A stretch of 64,000 nucleotides of DNA from Dendrolimus kikuchii (GCA_019925095.2 CM034398.1:1808001-1872000), one strand, 5' to 3'; shown: positions 1 to 12,570, numbered from the stretch's first letter. Numbers and translations: made by a program. Notes: generated from the letters alone by a model not told the origin.

Positions 1-1190
1 TCATTTTTTTAAAAACAAAAACACAACGGACTTCAAGCTAAAGATTTAAAAATCAATGTTTTCTACAACATATTAAAATCAGTGGCAACTAATGAAACAA
101 CAACAAATTTGTAAAATGTAGATTTTTTTATATTTTACTTCACACCGGCTTGAAGATGCTGTAGACAATATTTCTTTTTTATATATAGACTATTCAATCT
201 ATTTTATATATAGATGCCCAATCAGTTGAATAACTTTATAAATGATATATTAAGAGGCTGTATAAATTGTACAACTGGCACGCATATTATATACAAGTTT
301 GCCTTTCGTTGAGTATAGGCGCTCTTCAACAAGGTTTGCTCTCGATTTCTCTCGAATCCACCAATTGAATCCTGACTTGGTGACAATGGGACCACTTCAG
401 GAGTATGCTCTTATGAATATATTATTTATTAAAAATCGGTCCACAAATGACAGAGAAATTGCCTAATAACATATAGCTGAATGAGTTTTTTTTTGTTCAA
501 TATTGAACTTATGTAAATTAAATAGACATTTTATGTAATTTTCGTTTAATTGTATTCTTTTTTAATTAACTGTTCGATCCAATTTTTATTTTTATTATAT
601 AAATAATTTTTTAATGGAAACTATTGATACATGTATTATTTTTGCGTTTTATATTTAAGAATATTAATTATTGTATGTTTAACAAACAAATTAAATGAAT
701 AAATTGAGAACTTCCTCCCTTTTGGAGTCGGTTAAAAATAATTTTCATAAGATAACTGCTTCTTTTTAAAATATTATTATGGCTCTATACGGTTTGTGGT
801 TGTAGCTAATGTTAAATATTAGTTGATATTCAAATTTTAGAGGGATCTTGAAATAAAAAAGCTACTAGGCTATATGAAGTTTTAAAATTCCGTATCCTAA
901 CCTTTAAAATTCACATTTGTCTAAATATTTATGCTGTTTGGAGTTCAGACAGTAGGTCCGTGCTGTCCATGTGTCCACAATACGACCAAAAGGTTAGTTT
1001 ATACTTCGCACAGAAAATTAACATTGCCCTCCTGCGTTGTAATGCAACCAGGCACTTGGTCACGCCTTCCTCTTATGTGGCACATAGTCCATAACTATTT
1101 TATAATCTGATTTTTACTTTTAAAAAACATGTATTAAAATATTTATTTTCTGTCATAATTGTGATATGTGCCAACAAAATCATGTTTATA
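1..1190. other. AT-rich DNA without recognisable gene
   Basis: No ORF of note. The segment TTGGTGACAATGGGACCACTTCAGG (in part, near 380-405) recurs at about 53008-53035, so part of it is an old dispersed repeat. Confidence 0.5.
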
Positions 1191-1194
1191 GGAT

Positions 1195-1320
1195 TTTTTT
1201 TATTTTTTTTTATTGCAGGAGTGCAGCAGACAGGCAGACGGTCCACTTGATGGAAAGCGGTTACCATCGCCTATAGACATTTACAACACCAAAAGTGCTA
1301 CAAATGCGCTACTGCTATAA
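1195..1320 (-). mobile_element. A-tailed retroposon (family A), partial
   Basis: Read on the minus strand the family begins TTTATCCGTGCAGGAACGG and ends CTCCTGCAATAAAAA. This copy keeps only the tail half. Confidence 0.75.
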
Positions 1321-1715
1321 ACCACGAAGACTACTATTATTTTACTGTGCAAAAATACCCCTTAACATTTATAAATTATAGTAAATGAAGGCGTTACCGT
1401 CTGTAGTACATCGCCTGAGTTCAAATTGCATGCAATATGGTCATTCTTCCGCGTTCAAATTTCTTTTTATGTAAGAAATCTTGAGAAAACTGAATATGTA
1501 ATTTTACAGTGCAAATATTACGTCAATATTAGTTTATATTACATACTTGTTTATTCCAAATCTTGCATGATGCAAAAAATTATCTATGGATTTATGTAAT
1601 GTTGTGTTGTGTGTTATAACTTTTTAGTATCTTGAACTTTTTAAGGTATCATAGACAATTAGCAAAGACTATATGTAGGATAAACTATACCATTGTTGGC
1701 TTCATGTTTATTTAG

Positions 1716-1990
1716 AGTTTTTAGCGGGAACTGAAAGAAGATGTTGTGCTGTGCAGTTTTATTTTCTAAAAATGTGTAAAATTACTCTAAAATGAACAAT
1801 AGTTGTAGGATATTGATAGTTTTTGAGTAGTAATTATGTGTTTTTGCGAGAAATGTGAACTATATAGCCAAATGTGGCCTTTCCAGTTTTCACAAGAACT
1901 CCGTTGAATGACGTCGATTGTAGCCTACAATACAACGGCGTCTGGCTTAAAGGCCTAGTTGCCAAGCCTTAAACTTAAAAAAAAAAATTT
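1716..1990 (+). mobile_element. B-type retroposon
   Basis: The family starts GTTTTTGGCGGGAACTGAA and ends GGCCTAGTTGCCAAGCC plus an A-rich tail, about 275 bp. First of two head-to-tail copies. Confidence 0.8.
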
Positions 1991-1995
1991 AGGGA

Positions 1996-2312
1996 GTTTT
2001 TGGCGGGAACTGAAAAGAGATGTTGTGCTGTGCAGTTTTATTTTCTAAAAATGTGTAAAATTACTCTAAAATGAACAATAGTTGTAGGATATTGATAATT
2101 TTTGAGTAGTAATTATGTGTTTTTGTGAGAAATGTGAACTGTATAGTCAAATGTGGCCTTTTGAGTTGTCACAAGAACTCCGTTGAATGGCACTAGCTGA
2201 TTACCTACAATTCAGCTGTGCTACACATAGGCTCAAGAAAATGAAGAAACTATATTGTAAACTAAGATATGGCTTAAAGGCCTAGCTGCCAAGCCATAAA
2301 CCTAAATAAATG
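1996..2312 (+). mobile_element. B-type retroposon, tandem second copy
   Basis: Follows the first copy directly. A longer variant with GCTCAAGAAAATGAAGAAAC before the tail. Confidence 0.8.
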
Positions 2313-2464
2313 AATCATGTTTATTTATTTTGTAGCTACACCGTGAAAATATTAACGATATTCTATGGGTCCATAATAAAGAATAACGGGAGTTCTTAAT
2401 GTTTTAAAAAAAATAACAGTTTACCAATCACCTATCGTTAGGTGATAGAGTATTTGTCTGTCTT

Positions 2465-2750
2465 TTTTTTGTATTGCAGGAGATCAGCAGACAGGCAGAC
2501 GGCCTATGGACATTTGCAACACCAAAAGTGCTACAAATGCGCTGCTGCTCTCGTAAGGGAGACTGGAACCTGGTCATTAATGCCGGAACACAACTCAAAG
2601 TTGTTATGGCGACATACTCTAGACCAGGGGTTGTAGCCATCCAGTCGGTCAAATGCCCTACCACCTAGCTGTGGGTCATTTTGTCGCCTCTTACGACAGG
2701 CCGCCCGGCCGAAGGAAATTATATTCTTTCTCCGTTCCTGCACGGATAAA
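2465..2750 (-). mobile_element. A-tailed retroposon (family A)
   Basis: Nearly complete copy. Conserved words: TGTCGTAAGAGGCGAC-like, GCCATAACAAC, GTGTTCCGGCATTA, CCTGCAATA plus A/T tail. Confidence 0.82.
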
Positions 2751-2977
2751 ACTTTGCGACGCGTGCGCTAGCTATTACGCTACCACGATTTTGGAAATAA
2801 AGGCCTTAATATTATTATTATAAATACATATGCATGTATGAAGATAATAATGAAAATAGATGACGGCAAGCACTGTCCAACAAGTGAGGTATCAACTTGT
2901 CTGTTGTACTTCACTAACAAATTGGGTGGTAGTTCATACATGGTAAAAGTGATACTTCAGAGAATATAAATAAATAA

Positions 2978-3268
2978 TATCAGCCCATAAATGTCCCACT
3001 GCTGGGCTCGAGCCTCCCATTATAGGGGGAACGGACGTATACCCGCCACGCTTATCCAAGGCGGCTTGGCAGGTTTGACACATCGGTCACCTCGATGTGC
3101 AGGTTGCATCACGATGTTTTCCTTCACCGTTATTAGCACGTGGTAATTGTAAGAATATGCACATTGGATCAGAAAACTGTCTAAGTGGTGCATGCGTTCC
3201 GGCCAGGATCGAACCCGCGCCCTTTTGAGTTTGGGACGCGTGCACTAGCCATTACGCTACCACGAGAA
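2978..3268 (-). mobile_element. tRNA-derived SINE
   Basis: The minus strand starts GTGGTAGCGTAATGGCTAGT (A-box TAGCGTAATGG) and has GGTTCGATCC as B-box, the RNA polymerase III promoter pair. It ends CAGCAGTGGGACATTTATGG and an ATT-rich tail. About 290 bp, complete. Confidence 0.85.
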
Positions 3269-3544
3269 TATACTCACAGATAATTCGTCTCTAACTATTA
3301 TTCATATAAATATAATTCCCTTAGCCCACATCCGTCAACATATTATAATTCAAAATAAACTTCTTAAATATCACTTTGAATTTTTCACTGTTTTAGTCTA
3401 AAAAATATTATAAATTTTTTGTCGGTCCAAATTGAACCTATGTTCAATCATCGGTCTTATTGACTCTGATCTGTGCTGCACAATGTAAAACTCGTATCTC
3501 ATTCTCTCGCAGGCTTAATCCTATAGATTTATGTATGTGTTTAT

Positions 3545-3860
3545 CACTTAGTTTTATTTTATTGCCTGAAGCAGGCAAACAGGCGGACGGCCCACTCGAT
3601 GGAAGGTGGTTATCGTCGCATATGGACGTTTGCAACACCAGGGGCGTTGCCAACGCGTTGCCGGGCTCTAAGAAATTTTATAACGCCATTCTTAAACGAC
3701 CCCATGTCGTAGCGCAGAGAAAAAACCTAGGCGGAAAGTTCTCTCCAGATCATTGTTGTACGCGGAACAAACGTTCTAGACGATGTTTAGTGTCGCTTTT
3801 TAGTTTCAGCGAGTGTCAAATCACAACGCTTCTCAAGAAATTTCACTTCAAAAAGTAATT
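3545..3860 (-). mobile_element. Diverged LINE 3' tail related to family A
   Basis: It shares GGCGGACGGCCCACTCGATG and CATATGGACGTTTGCAACACC with family A but continues into a different 3' region. A 132-codon plus-strand frame across it has no recognisable product. Confidence 0.5.
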
Positions 3861-4149
3861 TCATAGGCAAAATTTTTCTATAAGCAAAATGATGAAAAGA
3901 CGTACAAATCAAAATAATAAGATAAGATTACTATAATTAAGTACAATAATAAATAATTTGACGTAGAAAATATCTTTATGAAGCAGTCACGCCTAAGAAT
4001 TCTCGGTTGTGTATGAGAGCGGAACGAGCAACGCCGGGCAAAAAAGACAGCTCGCCCGCTATGCGCGGTGCGCTGGACGCCACACGCGATTGACTTCTCT
4101 GCCTTTTCTTTGATTGACTGCATTTAGGGTTTCACAGCCACGAAGGGAA

Positions 4150-4422
4150 TCAAAATCAATGCACTGTCAAAAAATTGTTACCAGAAATAATGCTTACATA
4201 GGTTTCCGCACTAGGACTAGCCCTTATCGGGGGACTACGTACGTGTGTGGTTGACTTACTTTAATCTTTAGAATTAAATTATTTTTATAAAAAATGTTAA
4301 CATGTTTGCGTGTGTGTGTGTGTGTGTGTGTCTGCGTGTGGTATGCATGTGTGTGTGCGCGTGTATTTATATTGGTGGATAACAATATTATGATATATAT
4401 AATAATAAAAATCAATCAAAAT
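4150..4422 (+). repeat. Duplicated segment, copy 1 (left of the hAT MITE)
   Basis: The segment AAAAAATTGTTACCAGAA through a (TG)n tract to TATTGGTGGATAA is present again at 5195-5465 with a longer TG tract. The two copies flank the MITE in direct order. Confidence 0.75.
4306..4370. repeat. (TG)n microsatellite
   Basis: An interrupted TG dinucleotide run inside the duplicated segment. Confidence 0.85.
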
Positions 4423-5178
4423 CAGGGATGGGCCAAAATTCGTTTTACATTCGGTTGGACCGAATTTCGGCAGCTTGATCCGAACTTCGGCCGAATGCCG
4501 AAATTCGGTTTAAATGCCGAACATTCGGTGCAAGGAAAAAGTAAAATACCTACTTGCACTATTTTGACTGAAGTTAATAGAAATCATATCTATCATAACC
4601 ATAATATAAAAATTGGCATCTATATGCTCATGGTCATTTATTTTAGTTAGGAACATGAAAATCTTAACGTGCAATGTGATAAAAAATAAATAAAATTAGT
4701 TCTTGATTTATCTTTGCTTAATTAATTAGATGTCAAATTAAAAGAAAAATAAAATAAAATTATTACTCCTCTAATAAACGTCAGTAAGTAGTGCAACTGC
4801 TTAATTATAATGCGTAACTTGATTTAAAAAAAACACGTCTAAGGGACATCAGCAATTATAAATTTAATTTTGATTGAAATCACTAATGAATTTAGAATTA
4901 TGAAATGGTGATCTTTTTTCAATCAAAGGACTAAAAATTTATTCTTTTATCCACCTACTCATATTAAAATTTACTAGAAGCAGTTTATGGTGTAAAAAAA
5001 CCAAAAGTTCGGTGTTATCAAGTTGACGTTGTCAACAGGTCACGATGTGTTTGTTGCTCTTGAGAAAGCGTGGCGAAATCAAACCGAAGTTCGGCCGAAT
5101 GTCGGCCGAATTTTTTGTTTTAACCGAATGTTCGGCCGAAGTTCGTATTCGGTTCAAGCCTCATGCGGCCCATCCCTA
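4423..5178. mobile_element. Non-autonomous hAT element (MITE)
   Basis: The ends are inverted repeats, (C/T)AGGGATGGGCC at the left and the reverse complement GGCCCATCCCTA at the right. The 8-bp target-site duplication ATCAAAAT lies at 4415-4422 and 5179-5186. Subterminal regions are rich in TTCGGCCGAA words in both orientations. No transposase is encoded. Confidence 0.84.
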
Positions 5179-5194
5179 ATCAAAATCACTTTAT

Positions 5195-5465
5195 TAACAA
5201 AAAATTGTTACCAGAAAATAATGCTTACATAGGTTTCCGCACTAGGACTAGCCTTTATGGGGGGATTACGTACGTGCGTGGTTGACTTACTTTAATCTTT
5301 AGAATTAAATTATTTTTATAAAAAACGATAACGTGTTTGTGTGTGTGTGTATGCGTGTGTGGTTGTGTGTGTGTGTGTGTGTGTGTGTTTGTGTGGTATG
5401 TGAGCACGTGCATATATATTGGTGGATAAGAATATTATAATAGCTATATATATAATAAGATTGAC
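5195..5465 (+). repeat. Duplicated segment, copy 2 (right of the hAT MITE)
   Basis: Direct copy of 4150-4422, differing mainly in the length of the TG microsatellite. Confidence 0.75.
5337..5400. repeat. (TG)n microsatellite
   Basis: The longer counterpart of the run at 4306. Confidence 0.85.
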
Positions 5466-5987
5466 TTATATGATATTATATAATAAGTTTCAGTGTTTTG
5501 GTAATCAAGTTGCATAAGCCACTTTTAAGTGGTTGTTTCGATTTTATGTCTGTTTAAATACATGAATCGGTGGTCCGTCCATCGTGTTTCTATGTAAATC
5601 ATAGATTCGATCGCTACAAAGCTTTTTCAGAAGTAATACAGACAGATTAATAAAGTTATGTTAAACCTTGCATTAGTTCAGAATACATATTAATAAAAGA
5701 AAACGAATATCTATAGTTAATACACGAGTATTATTCTATATTACATGTATTATAAAATTTTGAACATTCCGTGTCTGTACATTGAAGCTATTTAAAAAAA
5801 AAAAACTGAAATAGACTGTATAAAAAATGGGAAACAAGAAGCATTTTTTTTTATATTTCTTATCCTTCCTTGGGAGCATAAGACCATCTAAGGAGGCTCC
5901 TGACCATAGCACAAACGACGGCCGGGAGTGAGAGGTCCAATTCTGACACCTGAGTAGACATTGGTAATCATTATAGAACCATTTATT

Positions 5988-6292
5988 TACGTGCAGGAAC
6001 GGAAAAAGAGTACTAATTCCTGCGGCCGGGCGGCCTGTCGTAAGAAGTGACAAAACAACCCACAGCCAGGTGGTAGTGCATTTGCCCGACTGGCTACCAC
6101 CCCTGGTATAGAGTATGCCGCCATAACAACTTTGAGTATTGTTCCGGCATCAGTGGCCAGGTTCCAGTTTCTACTTCAAGGCCGACAGTGCATTAGCAGC
6201 ACTGGTTGCTAATGTCCATAGGCGACGGTAACCACTTCCTATCGCAGTTGGGCCCTCAGCCTGTCTGCTGAGCTTCAGCAATAATAAAGAGA
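5988..6292 (+). mobile_element. A-tailed retroposon (family A), diverged
   Basis: Starts TTTACGTGCAGGAACGG and ends CTTCAGCAATAATAAAG. Confidence 0.75.
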
Positions 6293-6444
6293 ATTACTCT
6301 TGATTAAAAATAAAACTTCGTTTAAAAAAACCGACTTCAAAAACTAAAAAGTATAAAATAACTTATTTCTAAAGCTATTTTTAATTATAATATCTTATAT
6401 TTTATATATTATATCTAAAATTATTATAATTATTTATTATATAA

Positions 6445-6694
6445 ACAGATATACAATGCAAAAGTGGATGGATGCGGAAGTCGTGGAAGGCCACGACACA
6501 CCTTCCATGATCAAATTGATCGTGTACTAGCAGAAGGTGATGTCAGGAGCCTTAAGAACAGACGAGCGTGCATGACAAGAGTTATGAATGTCAAAGAAGC
6601 AAGTGAGGTGTGTAAGAATAAGCCTGAATGGCGCTCTGTTGTTCGTGCCTACCCCGCAAGGGAACTGGCGTGAAGTTATGTATGTATGTATGTG
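6445..6694 (+). mobile_element. RTE 3' fragment
   Basis: Carries the C-terminal RSRGRPRHTFHDQ...YPARELA frame and a TATG tail. Near-identical to the end of the full-length copy; target-site duplication unclear. Confidence 0.85.
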
Positions 6695-7320
6695 TATCTA
6701 AAACATCTTAAAGTCGGTGCGAAGTAAAACATAAAAATTACTATATTTTGAAAATTACTAAGAACCGACTTTAAGATGTTTTAAAATAGCTTTAGAAATA
6801 ACTTATTTTATACTTTTTAGTATTTGAAGTCGGTTTTTTTAAACGAAGTTTTTTTTTATTTGTTAATTTTTAGTGTCTAGCTATGGGTAGGCCTACGAAA
6901 GGTGTCGCGCGCCTTAAAAAATATAGGTCCTAAAGACGGAACGGAACGGAATTTTTTTCTCAAAAAAATGTTCATAAAATGAAAACTACTGGGCCAAACT
7001 ATGTTGAATTTTTAGGGGACCAAATGGCAACTATTCCGCATCAAACTAAAGAAGAATCACGTAAATCGGATCATAAATCTCAGAGTAATAGGTGAACATA
7101 CATTAAAAAAAAGGATTCCGACGAATTGAGAACCCCTCCTTTTTTTAAAGTCGATTAAAAACTACATACATCTGAACAATATATTAGCCTTTCACAGTCG
7201 TAAAATTCTTTTATTGCTTTATTTATATATCCTTTCTAATATTTTGTGATGATCTATAAATAGTAAAATAGATATATAAATTAAAAGTTTATAACCAATT
7301 TAAAAATCTTTACTTATACA

Positions 7321-7686
7321 TAACTTCACGCCAGTTCCCTTGCGGGGTAGGCACGAACAACAGAGTGCCATTTAGGCTTATTCTTACACACCTCACTTGC
7401 CTCTTTGACATTCATAACTCTTGTCATGCAAGCTCGTCTGTTCTTAAGGCTCCTGACATCACCTTCTGCTAATACACGATCAATTTGATCATGGAAGGTG
7501 TGTCGTGGCCTTCCACGACTTCTGCATCCATCCACTTTTGCATTGTATATCTGTTTAGTCATTCTTTCCACATGCCCGAACCACCGGAGCATTCCTTTCC
7601 TTACCTTCACCCCGACACTCTCTTTCAGACCAACTCTCTTTCTTACTTCGGTATTACGAACGCGGTCCGCGAGCGTCACTCCGCAG
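7321..7686 (-). mobile_element. RTE 3' fragment with TSD
   Basis: 5'-truncated copy flanked by a 15-bp duplication ATCTTTACTTATACA (7306-7320, 7687-7701). A short deletion removes the MHDER residues after HVERM. Confidence 0.9.
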
Positions 7687-8011
7687 ATCTTTACTTATAC
7701 ACATATAAAAAATCAACTTCCGTGTGTTTACATCCGCAAAAGTAGAAAAGTAGTAGATGGACTAATTTTTAATATTTATGTAACATTGCGGTTCAAATTA
7801 AAAGCGTTTTTATATACTATGTTACGTGCGGTTTCGACCGCATTTTTTTTTTACTTCTCTAATAATTAATATCAAGCTGGGCTACGGCGAAGTGTGGCCG
7901 GACTTAACAAATTCAAATTTATTTATTTTTCTTCTTATCTCTCGTTATTACTCAAGAAACTCATTGGCAACAGTGCTGAAAACGGTGGTGTGGACTTATA
8001 ATTTTTATTTT

Positions 8012-8318
8012 TTTTATTGCAGGAGATCAGCAGACAGGCAGACGGCCCAGTTCATCGAAAGCGGTTACCATCGCCTATGGACATTTGCAACAGCAAAGTT
8101 GCTACAAATGCGCTGCTGCTCTCTTAAGGGAGACTGGAACCTGGTCACTAATGCCGGAACACAAATCAAGGTTGTTATGGCGACATACTTTAGACCAGGG
8201 GTGGTAGCCATCCAAGCGGGCAAATGCCCTACTTGTTAAGCCTTGTTAAGTCGCCTCTTACGACAGGCCGCCCGGCCGCAGGAAATTGTATTCTTTCTCC
8301 GTTCCTGCACGGATAAAA
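8012..8318 (-). mobile_element. A-tailed retroposon (family A)
   Basis: Complete copy; T-run at the left, GCACGGATAAA at the right. Confidence 0.82.
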
Positions 8319-8364
8319 GTATATATGTAAGTATTATAAGTAGATAAACTAGAAAAATCTTGTG

Positions 8365-8590
8365 TAGTGGAACACTTACCAGCCAATAGATGGCGCTGTG
8401 CAATAATTGAGATCGCAAACGATTCCCGAAACGTACAAAGAATATATACAAAATTTCCAAAAATAATTGACGGGTCTTGGCTTGCGAGGAACAGCAATAG
8501 CCTCGCTGGAAGATCTTCCTTTGAGACTGAGACGGAGGAGCATTCCATCTCGCTCCTCCACCTAGTCGGGACATCCCTAAACTTATATTT
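8365..8590 (+). repeat. Dispersed repeat (family F), copy 1
   Basis: Shares AATAGATGGCGCTGTGCAAT, CCTCGCTGGAAGATCTTCCT and GGAGGAGCATTCC with the inverted copy at 27235-27460. Confidence 0.65.
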
Positions 8591-9027
8591 ACGATATGCA
8601 CTTTTAATCATTTTACTGGAGATAGTTTTTGTTATTAATTGGAATTTAGCAACCTCGTGTATTTTGTAAATTTAAAAATCCATAATGAAGCCGTGACGCG
8701 ATAAAGTCATGATCGAATAACTTGATTACAGCTCTTTGGGCCAGCTCGGTCAATGTGATACCACCCTCTTACGGAATACCGGCATAAAACGATCAACAGT
8801 AAAAAAAGTACAGTCTGGGAACCGAACCACGTAGTTCTTCATTGCTGTCGTATTAGTAAATCATTAGACTAAACATGCTTAGGTTACATTGTCGAATTTT
8901 CAATACATATTAAGCATGGAAACTCATCTCACTTTGGGATATTTTGTCTCGCTTCCTCGTGCTCTGAGCCACTAATGAAATAATTTTGAATCGAGTGTTT
9001 GATATCGCTGACGCGGGACGCTAGGCT

Positions 9028-9300
9028 AGCGTAGGTATGCAGCGATCTGCCAGGGCTGCGGAGAGGCCAGGTCATATACCCGTAGCCCTGGCATAAGGCG
9101 AAGGACGGAACACCCAGGGGTTTTAGTGGGTATCCCTAACCGGGAGTGGCAATAGCATGGCACCAGTTCTGACTGGGCATGCTAGTGCCACCCCCGATCT
9201 GGCGAATCCCACACTAGGTCGCGAATTATCCCCCCAAGGTTCTGCCCTTGTCGCGGCTTAGTCCTCAATCGGATTTCCCCTGGTTAAAAAAAAAAAAAAA
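9028..9300 (+). mobile_element. A-tailed retroposon (family C)
   Basis: GC-rich body with CAGGGGTTTTAGTGGGTATC and an uninterrupted run of about 15 A at the end. Resembles LINE 3' regions of Lepidoptera. Confidence 0.68.
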
Positions 9301-10119
9301 GTTCTGCAGCGATATTCGGTTGATACAATATTTTGCCACGCTGGCACGCCCTAGTGGCGCTGTTCCGTCGAAGTAAACATTGGATGCGTTCAATAAAAAA
9401 AAAATGTCTGCCCGATTGCCAGCTTCACATTAACGGACAACCGTCATCAACAAGTATAATGAAGCGGCACCCTAATTGTAATTACAAGAAAAAGGCAAGT
9501 ATGTGTGAATTGAAATAAAGGCCGCGGCACACCTGCGCGCGCGCAAGTGCCAACGTTCGAGCGGTATTTGGGACAAGGACATGTCAACGCACCCATACTG
9601 GATTGTTTCGCCAATGTGTACACAGATTTACTATCTATCGATCAAACGTGTTGACCAAACATCAAGTACGTGCTTAAAATTATTACGCATCGAGCTATTG
9701 CTCGCTACGCTTACTATCATGTCTTCATATATGAATGAAAACAATAATATCAGCGTAAATATGTTTAGCAAGTTACAGAATTTCGCATTTTTAAGAATCG
9801 ACAACTTCAATTCAATTGATCCTATAAAACTTTTATTTCTTTTTTACTAATTAACAGTCTAGTCAAGTCTAATGAATTAAAACTAAATACTTAAAAAGAA
9901 ATTAAATTATAAATAAACTAGTTTACCCCTGCGCCGCGGGTCAACCCCTAGTGCGTATCTCTTGTTAAAAGAGCAAGCGGTACAGATTACATTGTATTAA
10001 TTTTTTATGTATTTGCCCCCGAAAGATTCACTTCATTTTATATCACAAACTATGCCATCCCTCGTCTATCTGTAAACTACATAAATGACCGAACTTGACA
10101 AAAATGACATAATAGATAA
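9301..10119. other. Unassigned intergenic or intronic DNA
   Basis: Frames at 9333-9518 and 9581-9850 show no recognisable family, splice context or repeat match. Nothing further supported. Confidence 0.4.
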
Positions 10120-10212
10120 CATGGAGTGGGCCAAGTAGTCCAAGTAAACCCAGTGGACCCAGTAGTCCAACTGGGCCCAGTGTACCCAGTGGATCCAGTG
10201 GACCTAGTGGAC
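10120..10212. repeat. Short minisatellite based on CCCAGTGGA
   Basis: Degenerate 9-12 bp units such as CCCAGTGGACCCAGTAGTCC repeated about eight times. Confidence 0.7.
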
Positions 10213-10359
10213 GAAAAAGACAAAATCACAAAACCTATTTTAGTTTCCGGGATAACCTTTATATAAATCTATCCAAAAATGTATCCCATTATCCGGGATA
10301 AAAAGTATCCCTTATCGTTCCCAAAATGCTGGCCGCATTCCCACGTTGCATGGCAATGC

Positions 10360-10700
10360 TAATCCGTTACCCTAAATATAGGCCAGCCCTTTGGTCACGC
10401 GAGACTTCTTTCAACCGCTTTGAAAGGTCTCGATAAAGTTGATAAGCCTCACGTCCCCATGGCCCCAAAGTCTCAACCCCGAAGCCACAAATATGTATCC
10501 GAGTTTCAGGGTTTCTTGAAGTGTGGCAGCTCCTCCGGCAGTGACGGCTGTATTTGGAAGATGGGAAGCCGCTAATGTATCGACACACGTTACGCCCCAT
10601 ACTAAGGGGCGTCCCGTCTTCCATGGTACCAACGACATTCCGTTTTGTCGGTCGCCATCGTCGCGGCACAAATTTTCCGTTGGTGCGTTTTCTGGTCATA
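10360..10700 (-). pseudogene. LINE reverse-transcriptase C-terminal remnant
   Basis: Two minus-strand frames together show the pattern NGMSLVPWKTGRPLVWGVTC, DTLAASHLP, then ICGFGVETLGPWGREA and LSKRLKEVSRDQRAGLYLG. This order is typical of the region after RT in a widespread insect LINE group. At least one frameshift separates the halves, so it is a dead fragment. Confidence 0.6.
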
Positions 10701-10821
10701 CAAAAAACTATGGAACGCCGGCCCTTACATGGGCCAATCTAGTCCGTCGGAAAACATGTTAAAAAAAAGAGTTAAAGAGCACTATATGTCCTAATCAACA
10801 GATATACATATGTGTATATAT

Positions 10822-11296
10822 TGTTACGAGTACGGGACTCGAATTAAAATGCCGTTGGAATTACTATAGAATTTATTAGAACTATACAAACACGTATAAC
10901 ACAGGTACAAATATAACTGAACACAACTAGTGCAAACGTAATGCACAATTCAATAACACGCGCACAGTCCGTCACTAAAATGTACACACGTCTTGCCTCG
11001 CGTGTGTTATCGCTTTGACTGCCCCCTCACTCCATCCTGCCGTCATTTTATACTTCACAAGTACAAGTGTGCCCGCCCGTATCGTCGACTTAATTTCCTA
11101 GAAATCGTAATCCGCACACCTGACTAATTATGCCCGCAAAAGGCCATAAACGAGTACAATAGGCTGTTCTCCACGATAAGCAATAGGTAAGTAAACAAAA
11201 GAAGACAATCATAAAGGTATTACAATTGGTTCAAATGCCGACAGGTAATAGCGTGCTTCGTGGAATTTGTCTTTGTCAGGAGGCTAAGTTGTAACA
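10822..11296. repeat. Solo LTR, family A copy 1
   Basis: It begins TGTTAC and ends GTAACA, flanked by ATAT on both sides (10818-10821, 11297-11300). Its first 200 bp or so are highly similar to 56875-57273. No internal retroviral-type coding region is attached, so LTR-LTR recombination is the likely origin. Confidence 0.78.
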
Positions 11297-11624
11297 ATAT
11301 TATTATCGAACCTTAACCAGCTTTCTTCCAGCAAACCCATGGGTCTAGTGAGAGGAGGAGAACCAGACAGGGTTGATTACACTAAGGTTTATTTGTATAA
11401 TCGTATAAGCACTTATACCTAAATGTACATTTATATATCTCAAAACACACTTAGGTATACATACATACAGATACATACATAAATATATAAAACACACAGC
11501 CGTTTTGTCGTAAGCGATATCTGGACCTAAGTATATTATTGTTGCCAAAGGTATTTTAAACCATTATTTTGTTTTCAGACGTTAAGTTTTTGATTTTGTA
11601 GGGTCTAATCTAACTAAAATTGAA

Positions 11625-11937
11625 AGTCTCAAATCTGTCTGTTCCGTTTTCATGGAAAAACTACTGGACCAATTTGGATGAGACTCGGAAAATATATATT
11701 TTCGATACCGAGGATGAACATAGGATACTTTTTATCTCATTGGAACCGTTAGGTGGCGCTGAGATCGGGTTCTAGAATCCTCCTAATCACCTGGACCGAT
11801 TTTGGTGATTTTGTTTTTGTGCGTTTGAGTTGGTTTAAATGGTTTAAATCCACAATTAGAACCGGTAGGTGGCGCTGGGATCGGGTCCTAGATTTTATTT
11901 TTTCAGAGCAGGACAACGTCTGTGGGGCCGCTAGTAA
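11625..11937 (+). mobile_element. Helitron-like repeat, family H2
   Basis: Contains GGTGGCGCTGAGATCGGGTT and ends GGGGCCGCTAGT. Related copies on both strands elsewhere. Confidence 0.6.
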
Positions 11938-12340
11938 AAGGTAAGAAAGAAAAACAAAAGACTAAAAAGTAAGAAAATCATAAGTTTCCAAACAATCACT
12001 TTGAACAGTTTCAACGTTATTTTGACCATAGCAGTATAATTTGACTCTAAAAACATGAATACGATCCCGTTTAAATCATAATATCCCTGGATTAACTTCC
12101 ACAATAAATTTTAATGAAAGCCAAGTTCTGTTCTGTTATGAACTCTATGGCGTAGGAAATAGGGTTGCTTAAATCTTATCTAATATTAGGAAACGTTTAT
12201 TATTGTTTAAGTCACGCACGCGCAGTAGTTGCCATGACTACTGGAGCGCTGCAAGTCTGCTATGGAGAAATTAAAAAAAAAGTCAATTGCCACTGGCCAG
12301 TTAGAAATTGATCTTGTTTGGATCGAGTGGCTTGCTTACT
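11938..12340. other. Unassigned DNA left of the Gypsy element
   Basis: No coding signal. The boundary at 12341 is where the 3' LTR is cut. Confidence 0.4.
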
Positions 12341-12570
12341 TTTTAATGAATAAACCTACTGAACGAACCCCGAACGCGCGGCGCGCAGGCCGGCGCGTGA
12401 GTTCCTACATACATGCGTACGTCACAAGGTTGCAGGATTAACTGAGTAGCTTGGCCGGCGGGCGGGTCGGGCGACCCGAACGCCGCGAGGGTGGAGCGGG
12501 GGCCCGCATCGGGGATACGATGTTCCCAACACGTATACTTCCAGCGCTTTTACATACTTGCCGCGCTATA
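12341..12570 (-). repeat. 3' LTR (partial) of the Gypsy element
   Basis: Positions 12341-12554 match 15515-15728 almost perfectly over 214 bp. It probably starts at 12570 with TATAGCG, directly after the polypurine tract. It lacks the last 43 bp or so that the 5' copy has. Confidence 0.8.

Noticed and set aside
3460..3858. 132-codon plus-strand frame
   Set aside because: It overlaps a diverged LINE-tail repeat (GGCGGACGGCCCACTCGATG) and has no recognisable domain; chance frame in repeat DNA.
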